A DNA stretch of 64,000 nucleotides from Cyclospora cayetanensis (taxonomy: Eukaryota > Apicomplexa > Conoidasida > Eucoccidiorida > Eimeriidae): NCBI RefSeq assembly GCF_002999335.1, contig NW_020312624.1, forward strand, positions 62,001 through 126,000. The letters are read 5' to 3'. Below the pieces are notes generated by a model, which was given only the letters and a program-made list of their open reading frames with translations, had not been told where the DNA came from and ran no database searches. Positions 10,568-24,617 of this stretch are shown one piece after another; within the stretch, counting starts at the first letter, position 1, and every line of letters begins with the position of its first letter. The position numbers and the translations under genes were made by a program.

Positions 10568-12611
10568 AGGGCCCCAATGGCGGCAGCCGCAGGTTCGCCT
10601 GAGGATGAAGCAGCAGAAGCAGCAGCAGCAGCAGCAGCAGCAACAGCTCCCCTGCCATCTCGGCAGCAGTTCGAAGAGCTCTGCGATGCAGCAGCCGAGG
10701 CGTTTCGTCTTAAGTGTTCTCTCAGCGAGGTTGAGTCTCAGTTGCGTGAAATGCAGCTGCAGCACGCGGTAGGCTGGCTGGCACGCGGGTGCACTTTGCT
10801 GTTGCTGCTCCTGCTGCTGTCAGTATGTCAGTATATTGGGGAAGGCGCTTCCAGCCGCTTGTGCAGGACTGCTCCTCTTCGTGTTGGCTGTAATTCGTGC
10901 AGAGCCTTGCTGCAGAGCGAGATACGGCACGGGAGTCGCTACAGCAGGAGCAGGAGAGGCGTAGGGAGGAAGCACAAATGCAGCATCGATTGCAGCAGGA
11001 GCAGCAGCAAGAAGCGGAGACTCTGCGGCAGCAGTTGAAGGAGGTGCAGCAAGAAGCGGCTAGGGAACGGGAGGCGTTGCAAGAGCAGCTGCACAGACAG
11101 CAGGAAGAAGCCGAACGGCTGTTGCAGCTGAAGGAAGAAGCAGAAGCGCAGCTGCAGCGACAGCGAGAAGCCTCAGTTGCCCCCAGCACATCCAGCAAGC
11201 AGCGAGGTGTCTCTGCAGCATCTGAGGCGAAAGAACCTGCTGGATTTGCGGAGGGAGCTCTGACTCCCTCCTGCTGCAGCAGTACGCCACCCCTCTCGAT
11301 ACAAAGCGGCCTGGAGGTGTCTGGACACCCGGCGCACGAGCAGCTGCAGCAGCAACTGCAGCAGCAGCACCTTGCTGCTCTCCAGTTTGTCGTGTCATCG
11401 CAACAGGCTCTGCTGCAGCAGCAGCTGCACAGGCAGCAACAGAAACTCCGTGATCTTCGGGAGCTGTGTGCCAAAGAAAAGAAGCACCGCGAAGAGGTGC
11501 GACGCAGCCTGCTGTTTGTTGCCCCTGCTGTGGCTGCATGTAGAGAAGACATTCTTTAGAGCTGTTTCTGGCGGTTCATTTCGACTGTTGCAGGCTGAGG
11601 AACAAAGTCGCAGGCTGCTTGCTGCTGCCCTCGATCAGCAAGTGTTGCGTCTGCACGAGGATGGCTGCCTACACTCGGCGCCTTCGCCTCACTCGCCTTC
11701 CACCGGCAGCGGATATGCAGCATCCTTCCACAGACAGAATTCCAACGGCTCTCCAGCAGTTTCGAGCGGCGCTGCCCGCTGCTGCTCCCCTGAGTGTGAA
11801 GATATTGGGGGCTTTCAGCTGCAGATCCGTGGAAGACAGTGCGAGGAGCTGTCGCTAGTAGAGCAAGGGGTAGAGCTAGAGCAAGAGCTAGAGCAGGTTG
11901 ATTCCGAGGAAGAGAAGCCTCAGTTGCTAGAGCGGCTGCGGCGGTTGCAGCACACCAACAGAAGTCTCTCTGCCGCACTTCGCGAATCGGTTGCTACAGA
12001 AGCCTCCCTCAGGGTTCGCATAATTATTGTCTGTTGCTGGAGGTGTACAGATGGAAGGAAGGGTGGAAGAACAGACGTCTTCCAACTGCCCGATGCTGCA
12101 GCGTTGAAGAGCGGCGTGTGATGCCGAGGGTGATGGGGAGTGCTGTTGCTGCTGCGGCAGGTTTGCGCATGCAGCCCGTCCTTACTGCCTGCGGAACCAA
12201 AAGGCAGTCGCTTTTGTGTGTGGCGCTGCGCTGCGCTGCTGTGGCTTCAGAGAGAATTGCAGCAAAAAACTCGAGCTCTCAGTGCCTTGTTGGATAGGCC
12301 ACCGCATCACGCCAAGTATGAGAGGCGGGAAGTGCAGACATAAAGACGCCACGCTGACTTTATTGCGGATCAGGGGGAGGGGAGGAAGAAAGGGGTAGGA
12401 GGTGTGGGCTTTGCTCGCAGTTTAAGGATTGCAACACTGTTTGCAAGACTGTGCCTCTCTGCCTCTGCGTCTTAGGTTTTCGTGGTCGCTCGGCGGTGCA
12501 GACGTTGCGCAGCTTCGGCGGCTGCAAAACTTGCTGGAAGAAACACTCAGAGAGAACATTCGACTGCAGCAGCAGCAACAACATCAACAGCACCAGCACC
12601 AGCAGCAGTAA
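7649..12611 (+). CDS. Large Ala/Gln-rich coiled-coil protein (about 6 exons)
   Basis: Gene model by splice phase: 7649-9225, 9742-10263, 10414-10768, 10903-11496, 11594 to about 12013, and a last exon ending at the stop at 12609-12611. All joins except the last were checked for frame. The long frame opens on TTG, so the ATG at 7649 (MNASGASSHS) was chosen. Exon 1 encodes a Ser-rich start, a 30-residue Ala/Glu-rich repeat block (about 7980-8560), poly-Ala, poly-Gln with His (8904-9017) and a short helix QLEHELAALK that joins EQVSVYREALRHMPNAKRP in exon 2. Exons 2-6 are dominated by Gln/Glu/Arg heptad-like helices (for example RDTARESLQQEQERRREEAQ and LQNLLEETLRENIRL), so a long coiled coil is expected. 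No catalytic motif was seen. Structural, centrosomal or cytoskeletal roles are possible, but none is shown. Confidence 0.68.
7980..8560 (+). repeat. 90-bp coding tandem repeat (30 aa), about 6 copies
   Basis: The core gcttcttcagtggataaa recurs (with variants) at 8111, 8201, 8249, 8339 and 8429, that is at 90, 48, 90 and 90 bp spacing. The encoded unit pairs ASSVDKLAEET with Ala/Gln/Glu-rich stretches such as VAAAQETVAAAEAN. The 48-bp step is in frame and is best read as a partial copy. The unit should form an amphipathic helix. Confidence 0.8.
8904..9017 (+). repeat. CAG/CAA run encoding poly-Gln with His and Arg interruptions
   Basis: Nearly pure CAG/CAA triplets code for about 35 Gln residues broken by two His and one Arg inside exon 1 of the coiled-coil gene. 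The same kind of run recurs in frame at about 10459-10485 (Gln), 10537-10565 (Ala) and 10611-10640 (Ala). Confidence 0.9.
9305..9632 (+). repeat. 23-bp tandem repeat inside intron 1 of the coiled-coil gene, about 14 copies
   Basis: The unit is close to gctgcatctgttgctatttggtt, with the anchor tctgttgct/tctgttcct at 9319, 9342, 9365 and 9388 and onward every 23 bp. It lies wholly inside the 9226-9741 intron, whose donor (gtatgt) and acceptor (cgacag) join in phase 2. No copy has a stop in any + frame, so all three sense frames stay open. Confidence 0.88.
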
Positions 12612-13610
12612 GGGCGGGGTTCGCCCTCCCCTAGGGTATTGCCATTGCCGCACTCTCTTTTTCTGTTCCTTTCCTTTGTTTATAGCCTTTCCTTTGCTTA
12701 TAGCAGCAACACATGGCAGTGCACTCCCTCTTCTTCCCTTCCCTCTAGGCCCCATAGTTCAGGCCCGCTAGTGGGGCAGCGTTTGTAGGACCAACTACCC
12801 CGTGAGCACGCGTAGCTGCCTTCGGCTGTAGCCCACGACATGCTTTAGTTAAGGTATTTCTTAGAGGTGCAGCGGCTTAACAAAAGAGGAATTCACTTTT
12901 CCCGCAGGCAGGGAGGCCCTAGGCGCCTGGGTGGCGGTGCTAGCTGCCGGCCTAGTTCTTGCTCTCGAGTTGAGCGCCTTGGAAGAAGCGCACATTCCCC
13001 AGTGTCGAGAGGGGTGGAGGGCGAAGAAGAAATTAGGGGCGTAGCGTACAGTCTGGTGCGCGCAGGCTGTTAGGTCATTAGGTACTTGAAAGGGAAGTGA
13101 GGCGGCCCCGCCAGTCTTAAGAGTCTCATGCCGCGTATGGGCTAGAAGCGCTTTAGCCAGTCGATATATACATATATATTGGCGTAGAAGCTTTTTGGCA
13201 AGCAAGAATACACTGGAGAGCACAGAGACTTGTTGCCTTGAGCCTGCGGAAGATTCGCCTTTTCTCGCAATCTATTTAGCGAAGGCCTTCCCTAGAGGGC
13301 ATTCGGGGGTTCCCTGGAGGGGAACGTGGATTAGACTCATTTTCCGCTGCTTTTCGCGTGTATGGTTCCTTTGAGAGCGTACACATTTCAGCATTTCTGG
13401 ATCTGCGGAGGTCTGGTTCGTTGTTTGTACGGGGAAAAAGCGCCAAGTGCCTGGGGTGGTGATGAGAAACGCTTCTGTGGGGGTCGAGGGGGCCCGGCGT
13501 GACTTCGCGGCTGGCCTTGTCTGTGCACGCTCGCGGAGGTTGACTTGAGGGAGTCTTCTGTGCAGTTCGATTTTACATTTTGTGCAGAAAACGGCGTGGA
13601 GATTCCCAAA
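12612..13610. other. Intergenic spacer between the coiled-coil gene and ATCase
   Basis: About 1 kb with short frames only. It should contain the 3' end of the coiled-coil gene and the promoter of the ATCase gene. An AT-rich patch (gatatatacatatatatt) lies at 13161-13180. No repeat or RNA gene was seen. Confidence 0.55.
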
Positions 13611-16356
<2,746 letters not shown>

Positions 16357-18192
16357 AAAGCAGGAACCGAAGGAGGATCCTGTGGCGTTGTGTGCTTTTT
16401 TGGCGAACGCTGACATAGAGCAGCGATACGTTGAGGGTGCTCGGGGATAGAATAAAGACAGCGTCGAGAGTCTTTTAGTGACTGCTGCTATGGTGCCGTC
16501 TGCGGAAACGCAGCGACAGACGCCGCTCCAGGCCTTTGCATCAGGCGGGGCGGGCGGTCTGTGCCGAACACAGTCTGGGCATAAGAGGGCATGGTGAAAG
16601 CATTCGGAGTAGCGTTTAGGACTAATAGGCTTTGGAGCATGCCAGAAAAACAGGCAGGCGCTGAAACTGAACAGCGTTGGGCAAGCGGCACAAGCGTTGT
16701 CTTTTGACTTCAGCGACCTGTCAAGCAAACGGGATCGTTGCAAGCTTCCCGGCGCGCGTAAAGTAGAGAAAGAAGTGTACCTGCATGGCACGCACTCGCT
16801 GCAAAAAGGGGGAACCCCTGCGTTTCTGCTCAGGCGCACAGCCTCTGGCTTTAGGCTGCACGCGCCAGCACAGCGAACGCGCACTGGGGATTTCTAATGA
16901 ATAAAAATGCAGAAGGGTGTCCCCTCTGCTCATTTGTTGATGCCTCTTTGCGCTGCTGGCATTTGCTTCGCGGGGTGCTCTTGACGGCCTTCACCTCACT
17001 ATTGCTTCTGCCATCTTGCGCCGGCAGTGAATTGAACTTCTCGGCTGCAGAGCCCCTCCTCCGATTCCAGAATTCCCAGCAGTCCGGCAGCTTCCACAGA
17101 GTGTAGAGGCAGCTCAGCGAACAGGAGTCCGTGACACTGGAAGGGATGTCTCAGCTGAGGTCGGTGACGGGGAAAATAAAGGGGGTCCGCTCCACTGAAG
17201 CAGTGGTGTCTGCACTCCAGCATCATAAAGCGTAATCATCTTCCTTTTTACGAGTGCACTCGCATATGGCGCGCTGCACAAAGGGACAATTCTAGGCGCT
17301 GTGCAGTTTTGACTGCCGCGAGGTACTTTTATTTTCCCTGGACCGCTGGAAGCTCACCAAATCTACAGGCGGAATAGGCGCTTGGTGAAGGGAAGCCCGT
17401 GAGAACCCTCCGCTAGGGGTGCGAGACACAGAGCCTCTGGAGCGCCTTGCCGTTTGTTTCCCTTGAGGGACCTTCTACACTTTGTAACGCTTTGGCTGTA
17501 CATCCGGAACTCCCTACTATCTCTGCAAAGGATCTGTTGTTCATCTTTTACTCAAGTTCGCCGCTTTGTGCTGTCTAAACACAACACTTTAGCACCTTCT
17601 GCCGCCCTTATATTGTTTTACGAAGCCCTCGGGGACTAAAGCTGTGCTGTATGGCAGTGCTTGTAGGTTAATGGATGCAGGGTTGCGTGAGCTATCCTCA
17701 TGCCGCAAACGCGAAGGCTGTGCCTACGCTATGCTCGGGGTGGGGTCTTACGCACATCAAAGGGATCCTAGCTGTGGCATCATACGGCGAGACCCCATGG
17801 AATTTGGGGGCAAGAGGCGTGTGGCGGGTTGAGATACACTTCGAAGCATTCTACTACACGTACTATACTACCTGACTAAGAATTAGTAGACAATTGTACA
17901 CTTGATTGGGCTAGGGCGTACACGTTCTTGATTACAATGTAGCATTCGATCAAAACAACGAGATGCAAAGTTGTATGCGTATGCAATTCGTGCTGTATGT
18001 AGCTAGCTGTGATTCCTCGGAGAGTCCAGCTACACGCAGCATCGCTATCCCTCCTGATTTCTGAGGGATGCCTGAAGGGCGCTGGCAAACGAAAAAGGGG
18101 AGGAAAACTCTCTTTGAAATAAATGCTTAACAACTTTCTCGAAAGCTTGTACCGTGTCTGAAGTGAGGCCTCTCCCTGCGGCTAACCGATGA
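16357..18192. other. Intergenic stretch, no supported gene
   Basis: About 1.8 kb with scattered frames on both strands. None shows a family motif or linked splice sites. The longest minus frame (16243-16884) overlaps the last ATCase exon and is treated as a shadow. Confidence 0.5.
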
Positions 18193-18921
18193 ATGGAGGT
18201 CTACAGGAAGCGTTTTCCAGGCACATCCAACACCGTTTGTGTGAGTAATGTTAGGTTTTATTCCAAAGGTCCCGTAAGGGAGTTCGTTGAAAGAGTGTGC
18301 GCAAACTTCAACGCTTGCAATGTGAGTGCCCGGAGGGATGCAGTGTTAGCGAGTACCCTCTGCAACGGGGAAACCAAGATACAACTTAGAAGGCAGGATG
18401 CAAAAGGTGGAGGGACGACCCCACAGTCAGCCCTTAGAAGCCTTTGTTTGTGTGTGTGTGCGTGTGTGTGTGTTTGTTTGTTTGCGTGTTCTGTAGGCAA
18501 GAAACTTTTACAAAGACTTGGTGGTGGTAGGTATTTGTGCTGTGGTTCCGCATTGCACCTGTATGACGTTCCTGCCTTTCTCTTCTCTAAGCGTCTATTT
18601 GTTCGCCAGCCTCTTTTCTTTTGGCATTTTCCTACGGTCTCTACTCGAGTATTTGCTGCGTCGCTTCTTGTTCCATTTCCCAGAAGAAAGGCTGCCCGGT
18701 AATGGATATGTGAGGGTAGTTTCACTTCTTCGTGCATGCAGTGCATCACAAGCTGCCAATGCAATGGATCTTTTCAGGTGCGTGTGCAACTTGCGTCTCC
18801 CTCCCCCGCCGTTTCTCCCCACTACTCCCCCCCTACTTCAACCCGTTCCAGCTGGAACCAACCCATGGACAGCGAGCGGCATATCCGTCTTCCTCTCTGT
18901 GGCCTTCTTGCCGTCTCCTGA
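18193..18921 (+). CDS. Mitochondrial ribosomal protein mL43-like (L51/S25/CI-B8 fold), 4 exons, 108 aa
   Basis: Exons by phase: 18193-18321 (donor gtgagt), 18497-18530, 18684-18777 (donor gtgcgt), 18852-18921. The product starts MEVYRKRFPGTSNT. It holds FYSKGPVREFVERVCANFN, which matches the (S)RG-x-REFVE..F signature of the mL43 family, then DLVVVEERLPGNGYVRVVSL, which matches the strand plus NG-x-x-R-V-V-S-L turn of this thioredoxin-like fold, then a helix ASQAANAMDLF. The family also includes mS25 and complex I subunit NDUFA2; apicomplexans lack canonical complex I, so a ribosomal role is preferred. The model is short and its last exon is the least certain. Intron 1 carries a (TG)n tract at 18447-18480. 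Confidence 0.58.
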
Positions 18922-19099
18922 TCGCCTCCCTTCCTGGATGTACGCATGCATGTATGCATACAAACATGCACTTAGACATGCATGTCTGTCAGCTGTCTGT
19001 GGGCTGGCTGGATGGTTAAGAAGGCGAGCGTTTGGCCGTCAATGCTCACCTCTCGTGTGCGGATGCTGCCCAACTGTTTACCTCCTGCGTGTCTGTGCA

Positions 19100-20497
19100 G
19101 GCTGGTAACGCCTCCAATCCTGTTGCTGACTCTCTCTCTGACCCGAACTATTTATTCTTTTCCGTGATCTTGCCGCAACGGTTTGTTTGGAAGGCCTAGC
19201 CGGGCGGCCTCCGGCTATTTACTCTACGATCTGGTGCACAATCCAACACCCCACTGCTCAGCGGCGGAATATCTCCCTTACCTCAGAAACCTGCGAGGCG
19301 AGTTTATCACGTAAACATCACCTCAGATGGCCGTCTCGGGGGCTGGCGTCTCTCCCAAGTTCTAGAATGTTGTCTTCGGCACGGAGCTTCCGCAGGGTGA
19401 CAAACAAAAGTAGTGGCAAGCCAGTTGCGATCGCAGCGGCAAGATATTGCAGCAGCGGCGAACAAAGAGGAGGACAGCACGCGGCGGGAGGTGTTCTGTC
19501 AGGAGGAGGAAGGGAATCCCGAAGGGAGAGAAGCGGGAGCTTTTGGGGGGGTGTGTATTAGGTGACAGACGTCATCATGACGGACGCCCTCGGCGGCATT
19601 TGAGCGATTTCTATGGGAGTAAATGCACAAGGAGGAAGCCATGGGGTGACGCGTGCCTCTGGAGGATGTCTACAGCAGCTTTCGTAATGGAAGGGCGGTG
19701 CAGCATGCACGTTGGAAATTCGAGTGGCCCCCTGGAATGTGCGAAAAGAATTGGAAGGGCGCGGCCTGTTGCAATTGGGGAAGAGGGGCAGCAGCACAGC
19801 GGCCAATAAAGAAGGGCTGCCGAAACGCAGGCGTGCAGGACGGAGGAAGGGGAGAAGGCGGGTGCTGAGACTTTGTATCCGCGTCTCTGTACCTTCGTCC
19901 TCCTCCTCCTGTCATAAACGGAGTGCAATGACTTGAAAAGCTCTCTACAGCCTTGCGTCGCGCGCTCCTTCTCCCCCGTCCGACGCCTTGCTTGCCCTCT
20001 CTGCTTCAGGTGATCTCAGGCAATCCGACATTTTAGAGCCGGATTGGCGTGCGCAGAGAGTTTGCAACAGAGGCTCAAGCTGGATGTGCGTGTGCGCATC
20101 TCGCCTTTTATTGCTTGCATCCACAGCTGCATGTATATGGGATTTGTGCAGGAGCGGGCGAAGTAAGTTTTCAGGGCCATGGAGGAAATAGCGCGCCTCC
20201 CGTCAGATGAGGTCTTTCCAAGAGGTACAGCGAGCGATACCCCCAGAGACGCGAGGAGGGGCAACGCCGTTGGCATCTCCGCCGGAACAAGGCACACACA
20301 TTCGTCTTGCGAGCCTTGTGAAGAAGGACCCCCAAAGGCTTTGCCTCGCAGTCGAACCTCCTGCAGTCGGGAGTGCGTCCTTGTCGTCTTCTTTCTTCCG
20401 AGGGCTAGAGTGTCTGCGCTCCGCCTCTCCGTGTTTCCCCGCAGTGGCCTTGCGGCTGCCCGCACAGGGGACTTTTTTCGGCCTAGAAGTTGGGTAG
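19100..20497 (+). CDS. Unresolved + strand gene, hypothetical
   Basis: Protein-like fragments: after an acceptor near 19100, AGNASNPVADSLSDPNYLFF; around 19200-19310, GYLLYDLVHNPTPHCSAAEY then LPYLRNLRGEFIT; and a frame from the ATG at 20207 ending 20497 with HIRLASLVKKDPQRLCLAV. They lie in different frames with plausible splice sites between, so they may be exons of one gene. No family was recognised. It could instead be two genes, or partly an alternative 3' end of the mL43-like gene. Confidence 0.3.
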
Positions 20498-22755
20498 TGA
20501 GCGCACCGGGGCGATGCTAAGAAGAAGAAACAGTCTGCCTCAGAAAGCGCGCTGCACGACGCGCACACACATGGGCGTAGGGTAGCTTGGCGTGCACCAG
20601 GCACGCAGCCTTGAGTCGAGTAGGATGTTGGAAGCTGCGTCTCACTGAGTGGGGTGTTGAGAGCTGAGTCTCAAGCTCCCCGCTTTGTACCAAGGAATTC
20701 ACCAGTGTACAAACGCACAACCCCCATGACCCCGAACGGAAGCTTGAAAACGTCTGCAAAGCGAGCCGCTTGACTCCCCTAACAGGCTACGCTCCAGGGG
20801 GGCCTACGCTGCAACAAACAGCTGCGTTGGACTATGAGGCTATCTGCCAGCCTCCTGCGTGTGAAAAGATGAGTTGGCTTTGGGGGCTATGAGGCGAGGC
20901 CTGTCTGGCATGGTGGGCGCTGTGCCCTCCAGTGCGGCGCGGCGCTCGCTCACTCGCTCGCTCGCGCGTAGAACAAGACAAGGGTGGTATTCATCGGCCT
21001 CCATGGAGAGTCTGTTCCTCTCTGCACTCCTTAATCAGCGCCTTGCCCCTTCCGCGTGAATACAGCCAGCTGACTGTCCAGCGGCAGCGTGCCGAAAGGA
21101 AGGCCTCGTTTCGTGTAGCGCGTTCGCCAATCGCTTGCCCCCCCCGGATGCGCCTGCCCGCCGCTAAGGCGGCTATTTTACGTCAATAGGTGGCGCGTCT
21201 CTCGCATGCCCTTTGCCGCCCCTCGCAGCCAACTATCTATCCAGCTGCCTTCCCAGCTGCGCCGTTTCCCGCATCTCAGGCGGCCTGTAGATACACTTAA
21301 GGAACAGGCCTTGCTCCCCTAGTGAACCGTGTTTGCTGGGGCGCTGCGAGGGCAACTTTCCTGTGCGTGCTCCTGCCCGTTGAGCAGTTGTTTCTCTTGC
21401 CCACCACTTTAAAAACTAGGAGTGCTGTGAAGTGAGTGTAGGCAACGGGAGCATCGTCATCTACAGCCCTACTGCCGCATCGTAGAGGCCATCGCTAGCT
21501 AGCTAGAGGGCCTCCTTCGAGTAGCTGTTCATACAGAATGTTTCTTTCCCTGAGGACGCCGCCGCGCGCCTTACAATAAGCTCCTGCGCCTCGCAGCTTC
21601 TTGCAGCTGGCAGCGCGTCCCCTATCGCATGCATCCATACCTGCCCCTCCCTTCCTTCCCCCCCTTCCTGCCTCGTCTTTCCACCTTCCCGGAGGCTTTG
21701 TGTACTACTAATTCTCAACGCGTATACTACACTGCCGCAGGCATACGCCCATGAGGTGAAGGGATGTAGCATCATGGTGTCCACGCGCCAAGAAAGCCGC
21801 GAGGCAACAGAGGCGAACAAACAACAACAAAAACAGACTAACTAGCTGACGGACAGACAGGAGGCACGCCGCCACAAGCAACACAAGAAGCGCGACAGCC
21901 AGTCCTGGCAGGAAATTGTGATACACGAGACAGCCGCAAAACACTACATCTATATATAGGCAAACAGCAGCCCCGTGTTTACAAAAAAACTGTCCGAGTC
22001 TTCTGGACATAGTTACTGAGGATGCTGTCGCTGGTGCTGGTGTGTTGTCGTCGCTACAGTGCCAACATCCGCTACAGCAGCCCGTCGTGGCACACAAAGA
22101 GAACGTCCGTGCAAGAGGCCGCGTAGAAACCGCCCTCTTTGCACGTCTTCTTCGCTGCTAACCCTAGAACTAATTGATGCTCACAAGATACTGTTGCTGC
22201 CGCTCTCACCGTTGCTGCCACGCCTGCCTCGACAGGTCCACCACAGCCGTGGCGCTGAATAGCCCCCTAAAGTGCTGAAACCGCTATGCTGTATACTGTA
22301 AAGGCTCGCCCTTTCTAGTAGCGAAGTCTTCTGGTCGAGGAAGAAGCGCTGCTAGGATCGCCTTGGTAAGTTCTCACGTTGCCCCTTCCATCATCTTCCG
22401 TGTGCGTGACGGAGCGATGGGTGACTCCTGAAAAAAGAAGAGGACGCAGCAAACACCAACAGGACCCCCTATATTAGTTTTTCCGAAAAATTCCCTCCAG
22501 CCAGCGGGACCCATGAAGAAAACTCCCTGTTGATGCAGCAGCTGCTACACGAGACGGGGCACTAATTGAGAGCGGCAGCCACCATGCCGCACATACGAGA
22601 CAAGACAGACACAGAGGGACAGCACGAGACACACATATATGTAGATGGAGAATTAATATTGAGAGATATAGATTGAGCACAGCGTGCAGAAAGGGGCTGC
22701 CATCACCACATGTGTGCATGTCTGTGTGTGTATGTCTGTGTGTGTATGTCTGTGT
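20498..22755. other. Mostly non-coding region 3' of the Hsp40 gene
   Basis: About 2.2 kb with no strong gene. The features seen are tctcgctcgctc-type runs near 20945-20970, a C-rich/T-rich patch at 21640-21690, and one small hydrophobic minus ORF listed separately. Both the + gene to the left and the Hsp40 gene to the right end toward this interval. Confidence 0.45.
21708..22010 (-). CDS. Possible small membrane protein ORF (100 aa)
   Basis: From the ATG at 22010 (MSRRLGQFFCKHGAAV) the frame runs 100 codons. It is strongly hydrophobic in the middle, with two to three potential membrane helices (GLAVALLVLLVAACLL, then LVSLFLLLFVRLCCLAA). There is no family match and no splice support. A chance ORF over pyrimidine-biased DNA is quite possible. 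Confidence 0.2.
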   Translation of the reverse strand: MSRRLGQFFCKHGAAVCLYIDVVFCGCLVYHNFLPGLAVALLVLLVAACLLSVRQLVSLFLLLFVRLCCLAAFLARGHHDATSLHLMGVCLRQCSIRVEN

Positions 22756-24617
22756 TTACGCTACCGCACCGTCAGGAGTCGTGTAGACTTCTTCTGTCAC
22801 CGTAACTGTCCGTCCATTGACGACCTTTGTATGGGAAGACACAGAACGGGAAAAGCCGCCCCCCCCGCCGAAAGAAGAAGACGAGGACGACATCATCACT
22901 TGGCGGCTGCCTCTGCCACCCATGGACTGAGACTGATGCTGCATGATACTCGCTGTACACACGCACATACGTACACACACATAGATGCATACATACAATT
23001 ACATACATACAATTACATACATACAATTACATACATAAACATATACACATATACATATATATACATATCTATACACAGAGAAAGAGAGCAACAACAGCCT
23101 AACGGGGATCCAGGGAGGCGCAGCACCCGCATCCGCAACAGCCTTTTGCACGGCTGCGCCCCTTGCCAATAAATTGAGACATGACACATCGCACATGAAA
23201 AAGCGTGGCAGGTCCGACCCTCACAGCGTGCTGCCTTCCGACTTAAGGAGGGCTTAGAGGATTGAAGGGTTTCACGCGAGGCGTGACAGCGTACTCCCCA
23301 TGCCGCCGAAAGAACTGTCGAAGAAATCGCCGAACAGATCGCCGTGAAGACTGCCGAAAGGACTAGGGAAGCCGCTGGCTGCTGCAACGCACACTCCCCA
23401 GACTCTCAGCTGGCCGTTTTTCGCTTTTTAAACGCAGAAACGCCGAAAAAAACGGCTTGCCAGCTGCTGCCAAGGCTCCACAGCCACTCCTCCACATCAA
23501 GGCGACCCCTCCCTGGCCTGAAGCATTGGCGCTCGAAGAGAAAGCTCGTTGCAGTAGTCGGCTACTACCACCGCTCACCATGCGCATTCGTGAAGGTCCT
23601 GGATCTATGGTAAGAGCTGGCAGGTGCCCCCATGGCTTGGCGCTGACTCATTCCTACTCCTCCAAAAAAGCTATCCGCTTCCTCGAAGAGGCCTCTGAAA
23701 CCACCCCCGCGCACCCAAGAACGCAAGACAATTTTACAACCCAATAGGCGCATGCATGCGCTCGCTGAAAAGGGCTGCCACAAGGCCAGGATGCCCCCGA
23801 ACGCACACGTCTGCATGCCCTCTCACCGTCCAAAAGGCGAGCCGCCGAACGCCATCTCGAAAATGCGCTGAGCATCGCTGAATTGGAAGGCTTCATGGAA
23901 ACGGGCGAACTCCGCAGCCGCTGCCGCCGCTGCTGCTGCTGCTGCTGCACCTGACTGAGTGCGTCGCATTCCAGGGGCACTGCTAGGAGCCGAAGAACTA
24001 ACTGCGCGACACGGCAGCGACCAGCAAGTACACACACATTCACACCGCAGCTGCAGTGAAGTATGCGGAGCAGGGAAAAGGGGAACAGGAGGGAGGCGGG
24101 GGATGGAGGTATTTCTAGCCCAAAGCCACGACGTGTCGTGCCAAGAAACACCTACGCCACCGAGGGTCAGTGCTGCGAGCCGTACTGTCGTAGAGCCTGC
24201 GCTTCTCCTCGTTCGAGAGAACTTCATAGGCCTCGGAAATAGCCTTGAAGCGCTCGGTCGCCTGCTCCTGACGCTCTTTGTTCTTGTCTGCACACGATAT
24301 ACAAAAAAGCCCTTCGGCGGATGCTCTTGTTGACCTAGGGTGTCTCAACGCTGTTGCTGTTACCGTTGTGCTGACGGCAGCGCCTTCTCTCCATCCAGCT
24401 GCACGCGATCGCAGGCTCCTCGCCAGCCCCCTTTCGACGCCTGCCTCTGTGTAGTGTCTCGGGCCGCAAGAAACTCTCCCTGCAGTTCCTGCCCACGTGT
24501 AAACATACCTGGGTGCCATCGAATGGCAAGCTTTCTATAAGCCTTCTTAATCTCCTCGTTCGAAGCGTTGCGCGAAACGCCTAGCACTGCGTAATAATCC
24601 GCGGCTTCACCCTCCAT
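22756..24617 (-). CDS. DNAJB-type Hsp40 co-chaperone (DNAJB2/6-like), about 6 exons
   Basis: Stimulates the ATPase of Hsp70 and delivers clients; cytosol or nucleus is likely. Exon 1 (24617-24509) gives [19 protein letters not shown] through KLAIRWHP, and intron 1 splits the HPD motif before its Asp. Exon 2 (24287-24156) gives [20 protein letters not shown] then [14 protein letters not shown], completing helices III-IV. Exon 3 (23950-23827) has poly-Ala and [12 protein letters not shown], the start of a Gly/Phe region. Later exons give [20 protein letters not shown] (from about 23685), [16 protein letters not shown] (about 23350-23295) and a last exon 22952-22756. That last exon has a Ser-rich run, a Gly run and [20 protein letters not shown], very close to the C-terminal segment of DNAJB6/DNAJB2. 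There is no zinc finger, so it is type II/B. The join between the fourth and fifth exons was not settled. Confidence 0.88.
22955..23085 (-). repeat. Intronic microsatellite in the Hsp40 gene
   Basis: On the + strand it reads (ACATAC/ACAATT)n, with three copies of an 11-mer acatacaatta-type unit near 22990-23035. On the coding (minus) strand it is TG-rich. It lies in the last intron. Confidence 0.85.

Noticed and set aside
18193..18921. NDUFA2 (complex I B8 subunit) as identity of the small CI-B8-fold gene
   Set aside because: The fold is shared, but the GPVREFVE segment fits mL43 better and apicomplexans lack canonical complex I.
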